Shown piece after piece: positions 51,792 through 60,742 of a stretch of DNA of 64,000 bases. The translations under genes and the position numbers were made by a program. A model generated the notes under the pieces. It had not been told where the DNA came from. It did no database searches and worked only from the letters and a program-made list of their open reading frames with translations. How positions within the stretch are numbered: position 1 is the stretch's first letter; each line of letters opens with the position of its first letter. Source of the DNA: an uncultured Bacteroidales bacterium (lineage in GTDB: Bacteria > Bacteroidota > Bacteroidia > Bacteroidales > Barnesiellaceae); contig CASFYQ010000012.1 in assembly GCA_949298955.1 (NCBI GenBank), positions 1-64,000 of the forward strand. Reading direction: 5' to 3'.

Positions 51792-54227
51792 TTATCGGAT
51801 ATTGGCAATTCCTATAATGTCGGCAAAGACACCGGCCGCCGTCACCTCGGCACCGGCCCCATAGCCCTTGATAATCATGGGGTACTCACGGTAGCGGTCG
51901 GTGGTGAGCAGAATGACGTTGTTGCTCCCTTCGAGGTGATAGAAGGGGTGATCCGGCCCGACCTCGCGCAGCCCTACCTCGACCTCGCCGTGATCGAGCG
52001 TGGCGACGAATCGCAGCACCTTGCCCTGCCCGGCCACCCGCCGTCGGTAAGCCTCAAACTCGGCATCGTAGGCGGGAATCGTCTGCCAAAAATCGTCGAG
52101 GCTCCCGGCAAAATAGGTATCGGGGATAAAGAGGTGTTTCTTCACATCGCTCTGCTCCACACGGTAACCGGCCTCGCGGGCCAAGATTACCAACTTGCGT
52201 ATCACGTCCTGCCCACACAGGTCTATGCGGGGGTCGGGCTCGCTGTAACCGGCCTCCTTGGCCATGCGCACAGCCCGGCTCAGAGGTACCCGGTCGCTCA
52301 CCACGTTGAAAATGTAGTTGAGTGTACCCGAAACCACAGCCTCGATTTTGAGTATCTTGTCGCCGCAGTTGATGAGGTTGTTGATGGTATTGATGATGGG
52401 CAACCCCGCTCCCACGTTGGTCTCGAAAAGGTATTTCACATCGCGCTTGCGGGCGGTCTGTTTCAACTCGCGGTACAGGTCGTACGAGCCCGAGGCAGCA
52501 ATCTTGTTCGATGCCACCACCGAGACGTTGTGGTCGAGCAGCGCCCGGTAGAGCGCGGCGATGTCGGCACTGGCGGTGCAGTCGACAAAGACCGAGTTGA
52601 AGATGTTCATGCGGATAATCTCGTCTTTGAGCCGTTGGGGCGAAGCGGGCGTACCGAAGCGGTCGAGCAGCTCGATGCAATGCTCGATGTCGATACCCTC
52701 GCGATCGAAGAGGCATTTGCGCGAATTGGCAATACCCACCAAGCGCAGTTGCAACGCCTTGGTCTCGAGCAACCGCTGTTGCTGTTTGCAAATCTGCCGC
52801 AACAGGTCGCGCCCCACGGTTCCCACCCCGGCCACAAAGAGATTGAGCACCTGCGACTCGGAGAGAAAAAACGAATCGTGTATGACATTGAGGGCCTTGC
52901 GCAGACTCTCACGGGCGATAACAAACGAAATGTTGGTCTCCGACGCGCCCTGGGCACAGGCAATTACATTGATACCGTTGCGGCCCAACACATTGAACAG
53001 TTTACCCGCGATGCCGGGGGTATGTTTCATATTCTCGCCCACGATAGCCACGGTGGCCAATTCCTTCTCGGCTTCGATGGCACTGATTTCGCCCACAGCC
53101 ATCTCTTCCTTGAACTCATCGCGCAGCACCCGCACGGCCACATCGGCGTCGGCGTTGCGCACGGCAAAGGTGGTGTTGTTCTCCGACGAGGCTTGCGAAA
53201 CCAGAAAAACACTGATACCCGACTTGGCCAGCACATGGAATATGCGCGAGTTGATGCCGATTACCCCCACCATGCCCATGCCCGAGAGGGTGATGAGGCA
53301 CGTGTCGTTGATCGACGAGATACCTTTGATGGCCTTCCCTTCGAGGTGCGAATGGTCGGCCGAAATGAGAGTTCCGGGAGCCGACGGGTTGAACGTATTT
53401 CGGATACGGATAGGAATATTCTTGTGGAACACCGGATAAATCGTAGGAGGATAGATAACCTTCGCCCCGAAATTGCACAGCTCCATCGCCTCGGTAAACG
53501 AGAGGTGCTCGATGACATAGGCGGTGTTGATTACCCGGGGGTCGGCCGTCATAAAGCCGTCGACATCGGTCCAAATCTCGAGCTGCGAGGCACCGAGAGC
53601 CGTAGCCAGGATAGCCGCCGTATAGTCCGACCCGCCCCGTCCCAGATTGGTCACATCGCCTGTCGCGTGATCCGAAGCGATAAATCCGGGTACCACAGCC
53701 ACCCGGGGCAACCGGGCAAAGCAACTCTTTACCCGTGCATTGGTATCGCCGAAATCGACAATGTGCTTGCCATACTGACGGCGGGTCTTGATGAAGAGAC
53801 GGGCATCGTAATGAACCGCGTCCTCGATGACCCGGCTCACGATGAGCGACGAAAGGCGCTCGCCATAGCTCACAATCGTGTCGAGAGTCTTGGCCGAGAG
53901 GTCTTTGATAAGCGATACCCCCTTGAAGATGTTGCCCAGCTCGCCGAGCAGCGGGTCGATGAGTTCCAGCAACCCGGGCTGTTTCGACGGGTCGACCGTG
54001 CTCTTCACCATCGATTTGTGCCGTTCGACAATCGCCAGGAAGCGGGGTTCATAGGCATCGCCCCCTTCGGCAGCCACACGGGCGGTCTCGATGAGGCGGT
54101 CGGTAATCCCGCCCAAAGCCGAAACGACGACAATGACGGGTTCGTGACAACTCTCTACTATCTGTTTGACACTCGACATGCTCTCGACCGAGCCTACCGA
54201 CGTGCCACCGAATTTCAAAACTTTCAT
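51792..54227 (-). CDS. thrA: Bifunctional aspartate kinase / homoserine dehydrogenase
   Basis: This 811-residue fusion catalyses the first and third steps of the aspartate pathway. The kinase part (about 1-290) begins MKVLKFGGTSVGS and has the RGGSDYTAAI segment. Two ACT regulatory domains (about 310-455) follow, then homoserine dehydrogenase (about 460-811) with the NAD(P)-binding AGVGTVGRDL near 460. The start at 54227 is family-typical. A leader peptide rich in threonine, isoleucine and methionine at 54357-54419 suggests attenuation. It heads the operon thrA, ApgM-like gene, thrC. Confidence 0.95.
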   Translation of the reverse strand: MKVLKFGGTSVGSVESMSSVKQIVESCHEPVIVVVSALGGITDRLIETARVAAEGGDAYEPRFLAIVERHKSMVKSTVDPSKQPGLLELIDPLLGELGNIFKGVSLIKDLSAKTLDTIVSYGERLSSLIVSRVIEDAVHYDARLFIKTRRQYGKHIVDFGDTNARVKSCFARLPRVAVVPGFIASDHATGDVTNLGRGGSDYTAAILATALGASQLEIWTDVDGFMTADPRVINTAYVIEHLSFTEAMELCNFGAKVIYPPTIYPVFHKNIPIRIRNTFNPSAPGTLISADHSHLEGKAIKGISSINDTCLITLSGMGMVGVIGINSRIFHVLAKSGISVFLVSQASSENNTTFAVRNADADVAVRVLRDEFKEEMAVGEISAIEAEKELATVAIVGENMKHTPGIAGKLFNVLGRNGINVIACAQGASETNISFVIARESLRKALNVIHDSFFLSESQVLNLFVAGVGTVGRDLLRQICKQQQRLLETKALQLRLVGIANSRKCLFDREGIDIEHCIELLDRFGTPASPQRLKDEIIRMNIFNSVFVDCTASADIAALYRALLDHNVSVVASNKIAASGSYDLYRELKQTARKRDVKYLFETNVGAGLPIINTINNLINCGDKILKIEAVVSGTLNYIFNVVSDRVPLSRAVRMAKEAGYSEPDPRIDLCGQDVIRKLVILAREAGYRVEQSDVKKHLFIPDTYFAGSLDDFWQTIPAYDAEFEAYRRRVAGQGKVLRFVATLDHGEVEVGLREVGPDHPFYHLEGSNNVILLTTDRYREYPMIIKGYGAGAEVTAAGVFADIIGIANIR

Positions 54228-54356
54228 ATCTGCATATTCTATCGGCACAGCCTCGCCCTTGCAAAAGAAGGCGGGCTACACCCGTTCCTTAAAAAAAGTG
54301 GTTGAAAAAACCGTATCGCAACAGTTCACGAGAAATAAAAAACAACGTCCTCCCCC

Positions 54357-54419
54357 CTAAGGGGTGGTACCCATTGCAATCATGCAAGTACAGCATAGCG
54401 TATGCAGCAGTTCGATCAT
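54357..54419 (-). CDS. Candidate threonine operon leader peptide
   Basis: A 20-residue open frame starts with ATG at 54419 and ends with TAG at 54357, inside a transcribed leader of about 270 bases ahead of thrA. Nine of its residues after the start are Thr (four), Ile (two), Met (two) or Cys-flanked Met, ending MGTTP. The stop lies within a possible hairpin (CCCC TTA GGGG), after which U-rich stretches follow (TTGTTTTTTATTT). This resembles amino-acid-dependent attenuation, as in E. coli thrL. Its translation and effect are not shown. Confidence 0.5.
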   Translation of the reverse strand: MIELLHTLCCTCMIAMGTTP

Positions 54420-54507
54420 GGCGTTGTCTTTTTCGGTACCGGCATTTCGGGGGTGTGGCCCAGACGGGATATGCCGGCCGGATAACACAAAAACATTTCC
54501 TGTTTTG

Positions 54508-54515
54508 CAAAAGTA
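54508..54515 (-). promoter_or_regulatory. -7 promoter element of the threonine operon
   Basis: The minus strand reads TACTTTTG, giving a start about 85 bases before the leader peptide. The rest of 54420-54813 shows nothing else apart from the ansA promoter. Confidence 0.6.
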
Positions 54516-54709
54516 ATCTTTTTTTTGGATTTTCAGCCATTCAATCACAAAATGATTTACAACAAGCCCGTTTCTTTTACAATTTTATATTTTCACCCCG
54601 TTTTTAAACAACATTTTGAACTTGACTTTTTGCCACGAAACAGACCATGAGAGCAGAGGTAGACAAGATTTTTGCCCGACAAAATGATATTTTTTTCTCG
54701 CAAATAATT

Positions 54710-54717
54710 ATTTTTGT
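54710..54717 (+). promoter_or_regulatory. -7 promoter element for ansA
   Basis: TATTTTTG lies about 96 bases before the ansA start codon in AT-rich DNA. Confidence 0.55.
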
Positions 54718-54813
54718 AGTGCCAAACAGGAGTCTCTCCCTGCACAGGGCGGAGCGGCACCGCATGAGATTCATTCCGGCACACTCTTGTTTCACGTTGT
54801 AAAACCATTGTGT

Positions 54814-55860
54814 ATGTCTGAAAATATAACATCGGTTCTTATCATCTACACCGGTGGTACCATCGGAATGGTAGAAAACAGCCAGACGGGAAGTCTCGAA
54901 CCTTTCAATTTCCACCATCTCCTCGACAAGGTTCCCGAATTGCGACAACTCGGGTTCTCCATCTCGACCGTGCAGTTCGAGCCGCCCATCGACTCGTCGG
55001 AAATCGAGCCCGACTCGTGGGTGAAACTGGTGCATATCATCGCCGACAACTATGACCTGTTCGACGGATTTGTCGTGCTGCACGGCACCGACACAATGGC
55101 CTACACGGCATCGGCACTGAGTTTCATGCTCGAAAACCTCAACAAACCCGTTATCCTCACCGGCTCGCAACTGCCCATAGGCATGCTGCGCACCGACGGC
55201 AAGGAGAACCTCATCACGGCCATCGAAATCGCGGCCGCCAAAAATGCCGTGGGCGACCCGCTGGTGCCGGAAGTGTGCATCTTCTTCGGCAACCAGTTGA
55301 TGCGGGGAAACCGTACCACCAAAATCAGCGCCGAGAGTTTTCATGCGTTCGTGTCGACCAACTATCCGCCGCTGGCCCAGGTGGGCGTGCATATCCACTA
55401 CGACGAGAACCAAATCGCCCGCGTCTCCCGCAAACCGCTTCGGCCCCACTACCTGATGAATACCAACATCGTGGTGTTGAAACTCTTCCCGGGCATATCG
55501 GAGCAGACCGTACGCTCGATTTTGAATATCCCGGGACTGAAAGGGGTCGTGCTCGAAACCTTCGGGTCGGGCAACGCGCCGGTCAAGGAGTGGTTTCTCA
55601 CGCTACTCAAAGAGGCGGTAGACAAGGGCATCGTTATCGTCAACGTGAGCCAGTGCATGGGCGGCACCGTGCAGATGAGCCGGTACGGCACGGGCAGCAA
55701 ACTCGAGAATGCCGGCGTGGTGAGCGGATATGACAGCACGACCGAGGCGGTACTCACCAAACTGATGTTCCTTTTCGGCCACGAATATCCCTCGAAGGTG
55801 GTCAAGGAGAACATGAACTGCTCGCTCAGCGGAGAGGTTACCCTATCGCTGCACAACTAA
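54814..55860 (+). CDS. ansA: Type I (cytoplasmic) L-asparaginase
   Basis: AnsA hydrolyses asparagine to aspartate and ammonia. The 348-residue protein has the first threonine motif IYTGGTIGM (11-19) and the second, LHGTDTMAYTASAL (89-102), as well as GSQLPIGMLRTDGKEN. No signal peptide is present, so it is the low-affinity cytoplasmic type. The start MSENITS is preferred over an ATG 9 codons earlier. Located divergently from the threonine operon, it supplies aspartate. Confidence 0.94.
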   Translation: MSENITSVLIIYTGGTIGMVENSQTGSLEPFNFHHLLDKVPELRQLGFSISTVQFEPPIDSSEIEPDSWVKLVHIIADNYDLFDGFVVLHGTDTMAYTASALSFMLENLNKPVILTGSQLPIGMLRTDGKENLITAIEIAAAKNAVGDPLVPEVCIFFGNQLMRGNRTTKISAESFHAFVSTNYPPLAQVGVHIHYDENQIARVSRKPLRPHYLMNTNIVVLKLFPGISEQTVRSILNIPGLKGVVLETFGSGNAPVKEWFLTLLKEAVDKGIVIVNVSQCMGGTVQMSRYGTGSKLENAGVVSGYDSTTEAVLTKLMFLFGHEYPSKVVKENMNCSLSGEVTLSLHN

Positions 55861-55888
55861 AACCGAGACTTATTTCATTGAGATACCC

Positions 55889-55921
55889 GTGAGGCGAAGC
55901 GACAAAGCAGCTTTGCCTCAC
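55889..55921. terminator. Terminator between ansA and the DUF1648 gene
   Basis: GTGAGGCGAAGC (55889-55900) pairs with GCTTTGCCTCAC (55910-55921) with one mismatch, then TTGTTTTTG. It covers the last bases of the convergent gene. Confidence 0.7.
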
Positions 55922-56364
55922 TTGTTTTTGTCCATCTGCGACCACCCGGTCACGACGATATAGAGGATAGCCAAGGCAAAAGCCAAAACCAGTAAAATAC
56001 TAACCTCCACCACTTGCCCCACGCCCAGTGTGATATAGAGGAAGAGAGCCATGACCAAAACCTTGATGTGGCAGATGATGCGCGACATCCGGCGGTAGAC
56101 CTGCTCCCGGTTTTCGTCGGTTATCTCGACCGGATAGTTGCAATTCCGAGGGTGATGCTGGAACCAAGTGAGCAACCCGTACAATGCCAAGGCTATCGCG
56201 GGCAAGAGGAGTGCAGTCCAAGGCTCGCCCCAACGATCGATTTCGCCCCGAGCGTTAAAGTGCAGAGGTATCTCGGTCCGGCTGCCGAATTGAATCCACA
56301 GACCTACTCCAAAAGCGGCGAGCAGGAAAAGCAATGCCGGTATCTCTTTCCAAAATCGTTTCAT
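55918..56364 (-). CDS. DUF1648 membrane protein
   Basis: This 148-residue protein has about four membrane segments (about 7-26, 50-68, 101-120, 123-143). The DUF1648 core is seen in RTEIPLHFNARGEIDRWGE (about 28-46). DUF1648 occurs in SdpI-like immunity and regulator proteins, but function is unknown in this stand-alone form. ATG 56364 (MKRFWKEI) is preferred over a TTG two codons earlier. It follows apbE on the same strand (27-base gap). Confidence 0.8.
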   Translation of the reverse strand: MKRFWKEIPALLFLLAAFGVGLWIQFGSRTEIPLHFNARGEIDRWGEPWTALLLPAIALALYGLLTWFQHHPRNCNYPVEITDENREQVYRRMSRIICHIKVLVMALFLYITLGVGQVVEVSILLVLAFALAILYIVVTGWSQMDKNK

Positions 56365-56391
56365 GGTCAATCGTTTATTATCCCGGTCATC

Positions 56392-57417
56392 TTACTTTTT
56401 CAACATCAGTTTCTGCATGCCGGGAGTCACCCAGCAGTCGATACGCGCCGTATCGGTAGCATTCTGGTAGAGAAAGAGTGCCTCGATACCCGGCAGCGAG
56501 TCGACCAACGCCCGACTGCGCTCGAGCCCCATTACCATAAAGGCGGTCGCATAGGCATCGGCCGTCATGCAATCGGGAGCCCATACCGTAGCGCTCAACA
56601 GCGAATGCTGCACAGGATAGCCTGTCACCGGGTCGATGGTGTGGGCAATGCGTTTGCCGTCGACCACCCGGTAGTTGCGATAGTTGCCCGAGGTAGCCAA
56701 CCCGCCTTCGGTCAGTTGCAACACCTCTTCGATGGTGCCCGCCTCGCCCCCTTCGATGGTAGGCCGATTCACCCCTACCCGCCAGGCATTCCCTTCGGGA
56801 TTGCGCCCGCTCACAGCCACCTCGCCGCCAATCTCGACCATATAGTCGCCGATGCCGCGGTCGGCCAACAGCCGGCCTATCACGTCGCAGGCATACCCTT
56901 TGGCAATGGCCGAGAAATTGAGGGAGACTCGCGAATCGTTCTTGACCACCCGGCGACCGTCGAGCGAGAGTTTGTCCATACTCACAAGGGCGAGCAGACT
57001 GTCGACCTGCGTCGAATCGGGGAAGAAGCCCTGCTTAAAGCCGAATCCCCAGGCATTGACCAACGGCGAAACCGTGGGGTCGAAGGCTCCACCCGTGCGG
57101 CGATGCACCTCTTGCGAAGCGGTAAAGACGTGGTCGAACCACGCATCGGTCTCGACCGGCTCGCCCCGGTTGACCCGCGATATAATCGACGTGTCGTTGA
57201 AGGGCGAAAGCGATGCGTCGAACCGCAGAAGCTGTTGCTTGATTTCTTCGGCCAGCGACTCGGACGACTTGTAGGTGATGTGATAGAAGGTGCCGAAGAT
57301 GAGTCCCTCGTCATACCGGTAGGTATTCTTCTCGCAGCGGCGCATGGCATTGGCAACCAGAAAGACCGCCAAAAAGAGAACTACCGCCGCCCACGAACGT
57401 GCATATCGTTTATCCAT
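56392..57417 (-). CDS. apbE: FAD:protein FMN transferase (ApbE)
   Basis: ApbE attaches FMN covalently to threonine residues of exported proteins such as Na+-NQR and RNF subunits. The 341-residue protein has an N-terminal membrane anchor (about 9-27), the GTFYHITY start (about 42-49), ALSPFNDTS-like sequence, the AIAKGYACD flavin segment (about 171-179) and the GGEVAVSGRNP motif (about 197-207). It acts outside the inner membrane. It follows mntP by 6 bases and precedes DUF1648. Confidence 0.92.
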   Translation of the reverse strand: MDKRYARSWAAVVLFLAVFLVANAMRRCEKNTYRYDEGLIFGTFYHITYKSSESLAEEIKQQLLRFDASLSPFNDTSIISRVNRGEPVETDAWFDHVFTASQEVHRRTGGAFDPTVSPLVNAWGFGFKQGFFPDSTQVDSLLALVSMDKLSLDGRRVVKNDSRVSLNFSAIAKGYACDVIGRLLADRGIGDYMVEIGGEVAVSGRNPEGNAWRVGVNRPTIEGGEAGTIEEVLQLTEGGLATSGNYRNYRVVDGKRIAHTIDPVTGYPVQHSLLSATVWAPDCMTADAYATAFMVMGLERSRALVDSLPGIEALFLYQNATDTARIDCWVTPGMQKLMLKK

Positions 57418-57423
57418 AATCGA

Positions 57424-57990
57424 CTAAAAACAGGTATGTTCCAACAAAATCTTCGCCCCGATGCCGATGAGTATCACCCCACCCAGCACCTCGGCATAGT
57501 TGTGTATGTGCCGCCCGAACTGGCGCCCCACATAAAGCCCGGCCAACGAGAAGGCAAACGTGACCCCGGCGATAACTATCGTGGGGAGTACCATCGACAT
57601 GTTGAGGAATGCAAACGAAATTCCCACCGCCAGGGCGTCGATGCTCGTGGCCAACGACAAGCCGATAAGGGTGCGCGTGTCGGAAGGGTCGATGCAGCAA
57701 GGCTCCTCCTCGTTTTTGCGAGGCCACCCCTCCCAAATCATCTTCGCACCCAGAAAGAGCAATACCCCGAAGGCCACCCAATGGTCATACGACTCGATAT
57801 AGCTTTTGAACCCGATACCCAGCGACCAGCCTATAAGTGGCATAGCCCCTTGAAACAGAGCCATAAAGGCGGCTATCTTCAATACACGCGACAGCTTGAA
57901 AGGCTTCAACAGCACGCCCGAGGTCAACGACACGGCGAAACTGTCCATACACAGCCCCACGGCTAAAACAAAAAGTGCAAGTAATGACAC
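57424..57990 (-). CDS. mntP: Manganese efflux pump MntP
   Basis: This 188-residue inner-membrane protein has six predicted helices in two homologous halves. Both carry the family's acidic motif: GLCMDSFAVSL (about 12-22) and TSIDALAVGISF (about 114-125). MntP exports excess manganese. A cysteine pair (EPCC) in the central loop is unusual. It starts the mntP-apbE-DUF1648 cluster; its promoter is within the repeats at 58017-58024. No yybP-ykoY manganese riboswitch was recognised. Confidence 0.9.
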   Translation of the reverse strand: MSLLALFVLAVGLCMDSFAVSLTSGVLLKPFKLSRVLKIAAFMALFQGAMPLIGWSLGIGFKSYIESYDHWVAFGVLLFLGAKMIWEGWPRKNEEEPCCIDPSDTRTLIGLSLATSIDALAVGISFAFLNMSMVLPTIVIAGVTFAFSLAGLYVGRQFGRHIHNYAEVLGGVILIGIGAKILLEHTCF

Positions 57991-58016
57991 AAGTTATTTG
58001 AGTTATTGTTGTGGTG

Positions 58017-58205
58017 CAAAGATAGTGAAAGGAGAGGACAGAACGTCAAGCTCGCTTGAACTTTATGCCAAACCGCATCCTATTTTCGTGAAACAAAGAC
58101 AATGAAAGGAGAGTGGAGAATAAAATATCGAAACATCGTTTCAGATATTTTTATCCCGAACCGAATCTTATTTTCTGTAAAGACAGCGAAAGGCGAGAGG
58201 TGAAA
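58017..58205. repeat. Three tandem promoter-bearing repeat units, inverse to those at 2951-3108
   Basis: Units begin at 58017 (CAAAGATAGTGAAAGG), 58094 (CAAAGACAATGAAAGG) and 58178 (TAAAGACAGCGAAAGG), 77 and 84 bases apart, each with a later block like AACCGCATCCTATTTTCG (58071-58088). The first unit reads TATCTTTG on the minus strand at 58017-58024, the likely mntP -7 box 27 bases before its start. The third is truncated. Confidence 0.75.
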
Positions 58206-58459
58206 CAAGCAGGGGCACAACTTTCGGGTTGAAACCCAAAGCGGGGGAATCGCAACCCTCGCGAGTTACGGTTCCTCCGCCATCACACACATAACACAGT
58301 ATATATAGAAAACACCTCACGGTGTGAATTGGTTCACGAAAGAGAGACCGATTCTGCCCCCGACCAACGAGCCGGCGCTTACACCATAAAGAACAAACGC
58401 CCGCCGGTTTTGTTTGACCTCCGATACTTTTCTCCCGCCCGCAAACACCCCTTATACAC
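58206..58459. other. Non-coding stretch without recognised feature
   Basis: Beyond the repeat units and before the terminator at 58460, this stretch shows no credible gene, RNA or promoter. Confidence 0.4.
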
Positions 58460-58495
58460 GTAACGCCCGCAGGGACATTCCCTCGCGGGCGTTAC
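58460..58495. terminator. Terminator downstream of the 58532 lipoprotein gene
   Basis: GTAACGCCCGC (58460-58470) pairs perfectly with GCGGGCGTTAC (58485-58495). It lies 37 bases beyond the minus-strand stop. Confidence 0.75.
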
Positions 58496-58531
58496 GACGT
58501 TTGATAGCCAATTCTTGTATCGAAAAAGATA

Positions 58532-59605
58532 TTACTTACGCAAAATCACATAACAATAGTCTTTGTTCAAGATGAACGAATTGGTGCCATAGGCTGTCGT
58601 GAAACGAGCGATGATACCGTTGTTGCGTCCATTGGTCTCGTAGAGGTCGAATGCGGCTTGCGCATCGGCCAAATCCTGTACCTTGTCGCCAAAAGCATCG
58701 GTCACATAAATTTCTTCCAAGGTTCCCAGATTATAGGACTCGTAGTTTTGGAGCATATCTTTCCAACGGGTAATGGTCTGGTCGTCCTCGGGAACATACA
58801 CCGAAATTTCGAGAATGGTCTCCAGAGTCTTGTCAGAGTCGAAATAGGCGGTATAGCTGTTACCCTTGTGGTCGAGTGCGCTATCGAAATAGATATACGA
58901 CATGGCCGTACCAAAGAGAATTTTGTTACCGATGGCATAATATTCTTGCAGCACCTCGTCGATGTTTTCGCCCACATAACGGCCCAACGTGCTGAAATCG
59001 AGAGAGAGATAGTTGCGGCAAAGCTCTACACGGAACTGGTCCTTATCCATCACAGGGCAGCAGTAGACCGTCTTTTGAATGCCGAAAATGGGGAAGATGA
59101 GCATATTGGCCTCGGAGGTCAACAGCGGGAGGGTCTCCTCGGTAGTCTGCTTGATACCCCCTTCGCCAGAGGTATAGTCCTTGAATTTCGTACCCAGGAA
59201 AGTACCCAGCTTGAAATCGCGGAACGATGAAACAAGACTCGTCCACACGGCCGACTCCTGCCCTACCGACTTACCGGCGGGCACCATCTTGATAGTCGAG
59301 ACGGTGGTACCGTCGACCTCGATTGTCGCCTTATACTGGTTGCCCTTTTGATCTTGTACATAAAGGAGGTTGTTCTCCTTGTCGGCTGCAATCTCGGGAG
59401 CGGCACTCCACACCTGGTCGATGTCTTGGTCAATCAAGGCCGACAAATCGGAATAGGTCGTTTCCCAGTAAGTTACCGTTCCTTCTCCACCATCTCCACC
59501 ACCGGGTATCTGGGGTTCGTCGTTGTTCTGATTGTTTTCGCTGCATGCTGTCATGGCAAGGAATGACATAATTATGCAAAAAAGTCGAATAAATTTCATT
59601 TTCAT
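58532..59605 (-). CDS. Lipoprotein of unknown function
   Basis: This 357-residue lipoprotein has a signal peptide with lipobox MTAC and C21, followed by SENNQNNDEPQ and a glycine-rich linker (PGGGDGGEG). The remainder is mixed alpha/beta with no recognised motif. Its start could be M1 or M3. Codons are less GC-rich than neighbours, as often seen for niche-specific surface proteins. It is divergent from the T9SS-type cargo gene at 59731 and shares a short promoter region with it. Confidence 0.8.
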   Translation of the reverse strand: MKMKFIRLFCIIMSFLAMTACSENNQNNDEPQIPGGGDGGEGTVTYWETTYSDLSALIDQDIDQVWSAAPEIAADKENNLLYVQDQKGNQYKATIEVDGTTVSTIKMVPAGKSVGQESAVWTSLVSSFRDFKLGTFLGTKFKDYTSGEGGIKQTTEETLPLLTSEANMLIFPIFGIQKTVYCCPVMDKDQFRVELCRNYLSLDFSTLGRYVGENIDEVLQEYYAIGNKILFGTAMSYIYFDSALDHKGNSYTAYFDSDKTLETILEISVYVPEDDQTITRWKDMLQNYESYNLGTLEEIYVTDAFGDKVQDLADAQAAFDLYETNGRNNGIIARFTTAYGTNSFILNKDYCYVILRK

Positions 59606-59685
59606 ACTGTTTAATATTTAATAATTAATACTTTTCCCCTATTTCTTTTTTCAATTCACAACTTTTATTCTTTACTTTGCCCGCA

Positions 59686-59693
59686 CAAATATA
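59686..59693 (-). promoter_or_regulatory. -7 promoter element for the 58532 lipoprotein gene
   Basis: The minus strand reads TATATTTG about 80 bases from the start codon. An overlapping plus-side candidate, TTACTTTG (59672-59679), may serve the 59731 gene. Confidence 0.5.
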
Positions 59694-59730
59694 ATATTAC
59701 AAACAAACTTTTTAATAGAATAGAAATATT

Positions 59731-60732
59731 ATGAAGAATTTTTATCTTATTTTAAGTTGTTGCGTTGCATTTTTATTTACAGCACAAGCCCAAGAGTTTT
59801 CGGGCGACAATTTCAACAAGGACTGGGAAAGCGACGGCGGTAACCAAAAGGTACAGCCCGCCGGGTGGCACGCGTTGTATTCCAACGTAAGCGGGTTTGT
59901 CAGCATGAAAGCCGGCACGGTTTCCAAGGGTGGCGACGACACCGATGCCTACCCCATCATCGAGAATGTGTTTGCCGGTAGCAATATGTTTGGCACCAAA
60001 TATGGTTACGTAATTCCCGGCATCCTGTCGCTGGGCAATCCCTGGCTTTATGTAAACACGACCTACTACACGGCCAATACGGGCGACCTGGGCGTAGACG
60101 GAGGTGTGGCCTTTACCGCACGCCCCCAAAAGATTACTTTCAAGGCCCAATACTACAACGCCCCGACCAGCGACATCGACGATGCCGCCTGCATCACGGT
60201 CTATCTGTGGAAGGGCAGTGCCGAGTCGACCGACATCAGCGGTGCCTCGCACACCGACGAGATGAGCGCCGTACTGGCCGGAAATGCGGGTGCCACCCTC
60301 ATCGGGTCGGGCACGCTCACACTCGACAGTGACATCGACTCCTTTGAACCGCAAGAGGTAACAATCGACTATCTCTCGGACGAAACGCCCGAAAAGATGA
60401 ATATCGTTTTCTGCGCCTCGAACTACCTGAGCAAGCGTCCCGACCAATCGCTCGAAGTAGCCGAAGGCAACTACCTCTATGTCGACGATGTGGCCGTGGT
60501 CTATGGCTCGGGCATCGAGAGTGCCACCGCCGACCGGCTGGAACTGACGGTAACCCGCCAAGGTCTCTCGGTCAACGACCTCACACCGATGCCGGTCGCC
60601 ATCTATACCACCGACGGCAAGCTGGCAAGTCGGGGACAGACCGACAACGGGCAGTATGCATTCGCCTTTACTCCGAGTCAAGTCTATATTGTAAAAATCG
60701 GTACTACTGCTTTCAAAGTAAGTGCTCTCTAA
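59731..60732 (+). CDS. Secreted protein with T9SS-type C-terminal sorting domain (PCMD-like)
   Basis: This 333-residue protein has a signal peptide (about 1-20, TAQAQ), a beta-rich body (about 25-260) with features of PCMD carbohydrate-related domains, such as VAFTARPQKITFKAQYY (about 126-142), and a C-terminal stretch (about 265-333). That end shows the T9SS pattern of short strands, VAIYTTDGKLASRG and VYIVKIGTTAFKVSAL. Export through the inner membrane by Sec and the outer membrane by T9SS is therefore likely. Its ligand is unknown. It is followed 10 bases later by a subtilisin-like protease with the same kind of tail. Confidence 0.75.
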   Translation: MKNFYLILSCCVAFLFTAQAQEFSGDNFNKDWESDGGNQKVQPAGWHALYSNVSGFVSMKAGTVSKGGDDTDAYPIIENVFAGSNMFGTKYGYVIPGILSLGNPWLYVNTTYYTANTGDLGVDGGVAFTARPQKITFKAQYYNAPTSDIDDAACITVYLWKGSAESTDISGASHTDEMSAVLAGNAGATLIGSGTLTLDSDIDSFEPQEVTIDYLSDETPEKMNIVFCASNYLSKRPDQSLEVAEGNYLYVDDVAVVYGSGIESATADRLELTVTRQGLSVNDLTPMPVAIYTTDGKLASRGQTDNGQYAFAFTPSQVYIVKIGTTAFKVSAL

Positions 60733-60742
60733 ACCCGGCTCC

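Noticed and set aside
51777-54305. 842-codon open frame on the plus strand
   Set aside because: It is the antisense of thrA, whose motifs and operon context are clear; the long frame is a by-product of GC-rich codon structure.
56014-57966. 650-codon open frame on the plus strand
   Set aside because: It is antisense to DUF1648, apbE and mntP and spans their intergenic gaps.
57991-58459. Manganese riboswitch (yybP-ykoY) upstream of mntP
   Set aside because: The sequence is explained by the repeat units, and the leader after the promoter is too short for such an element.
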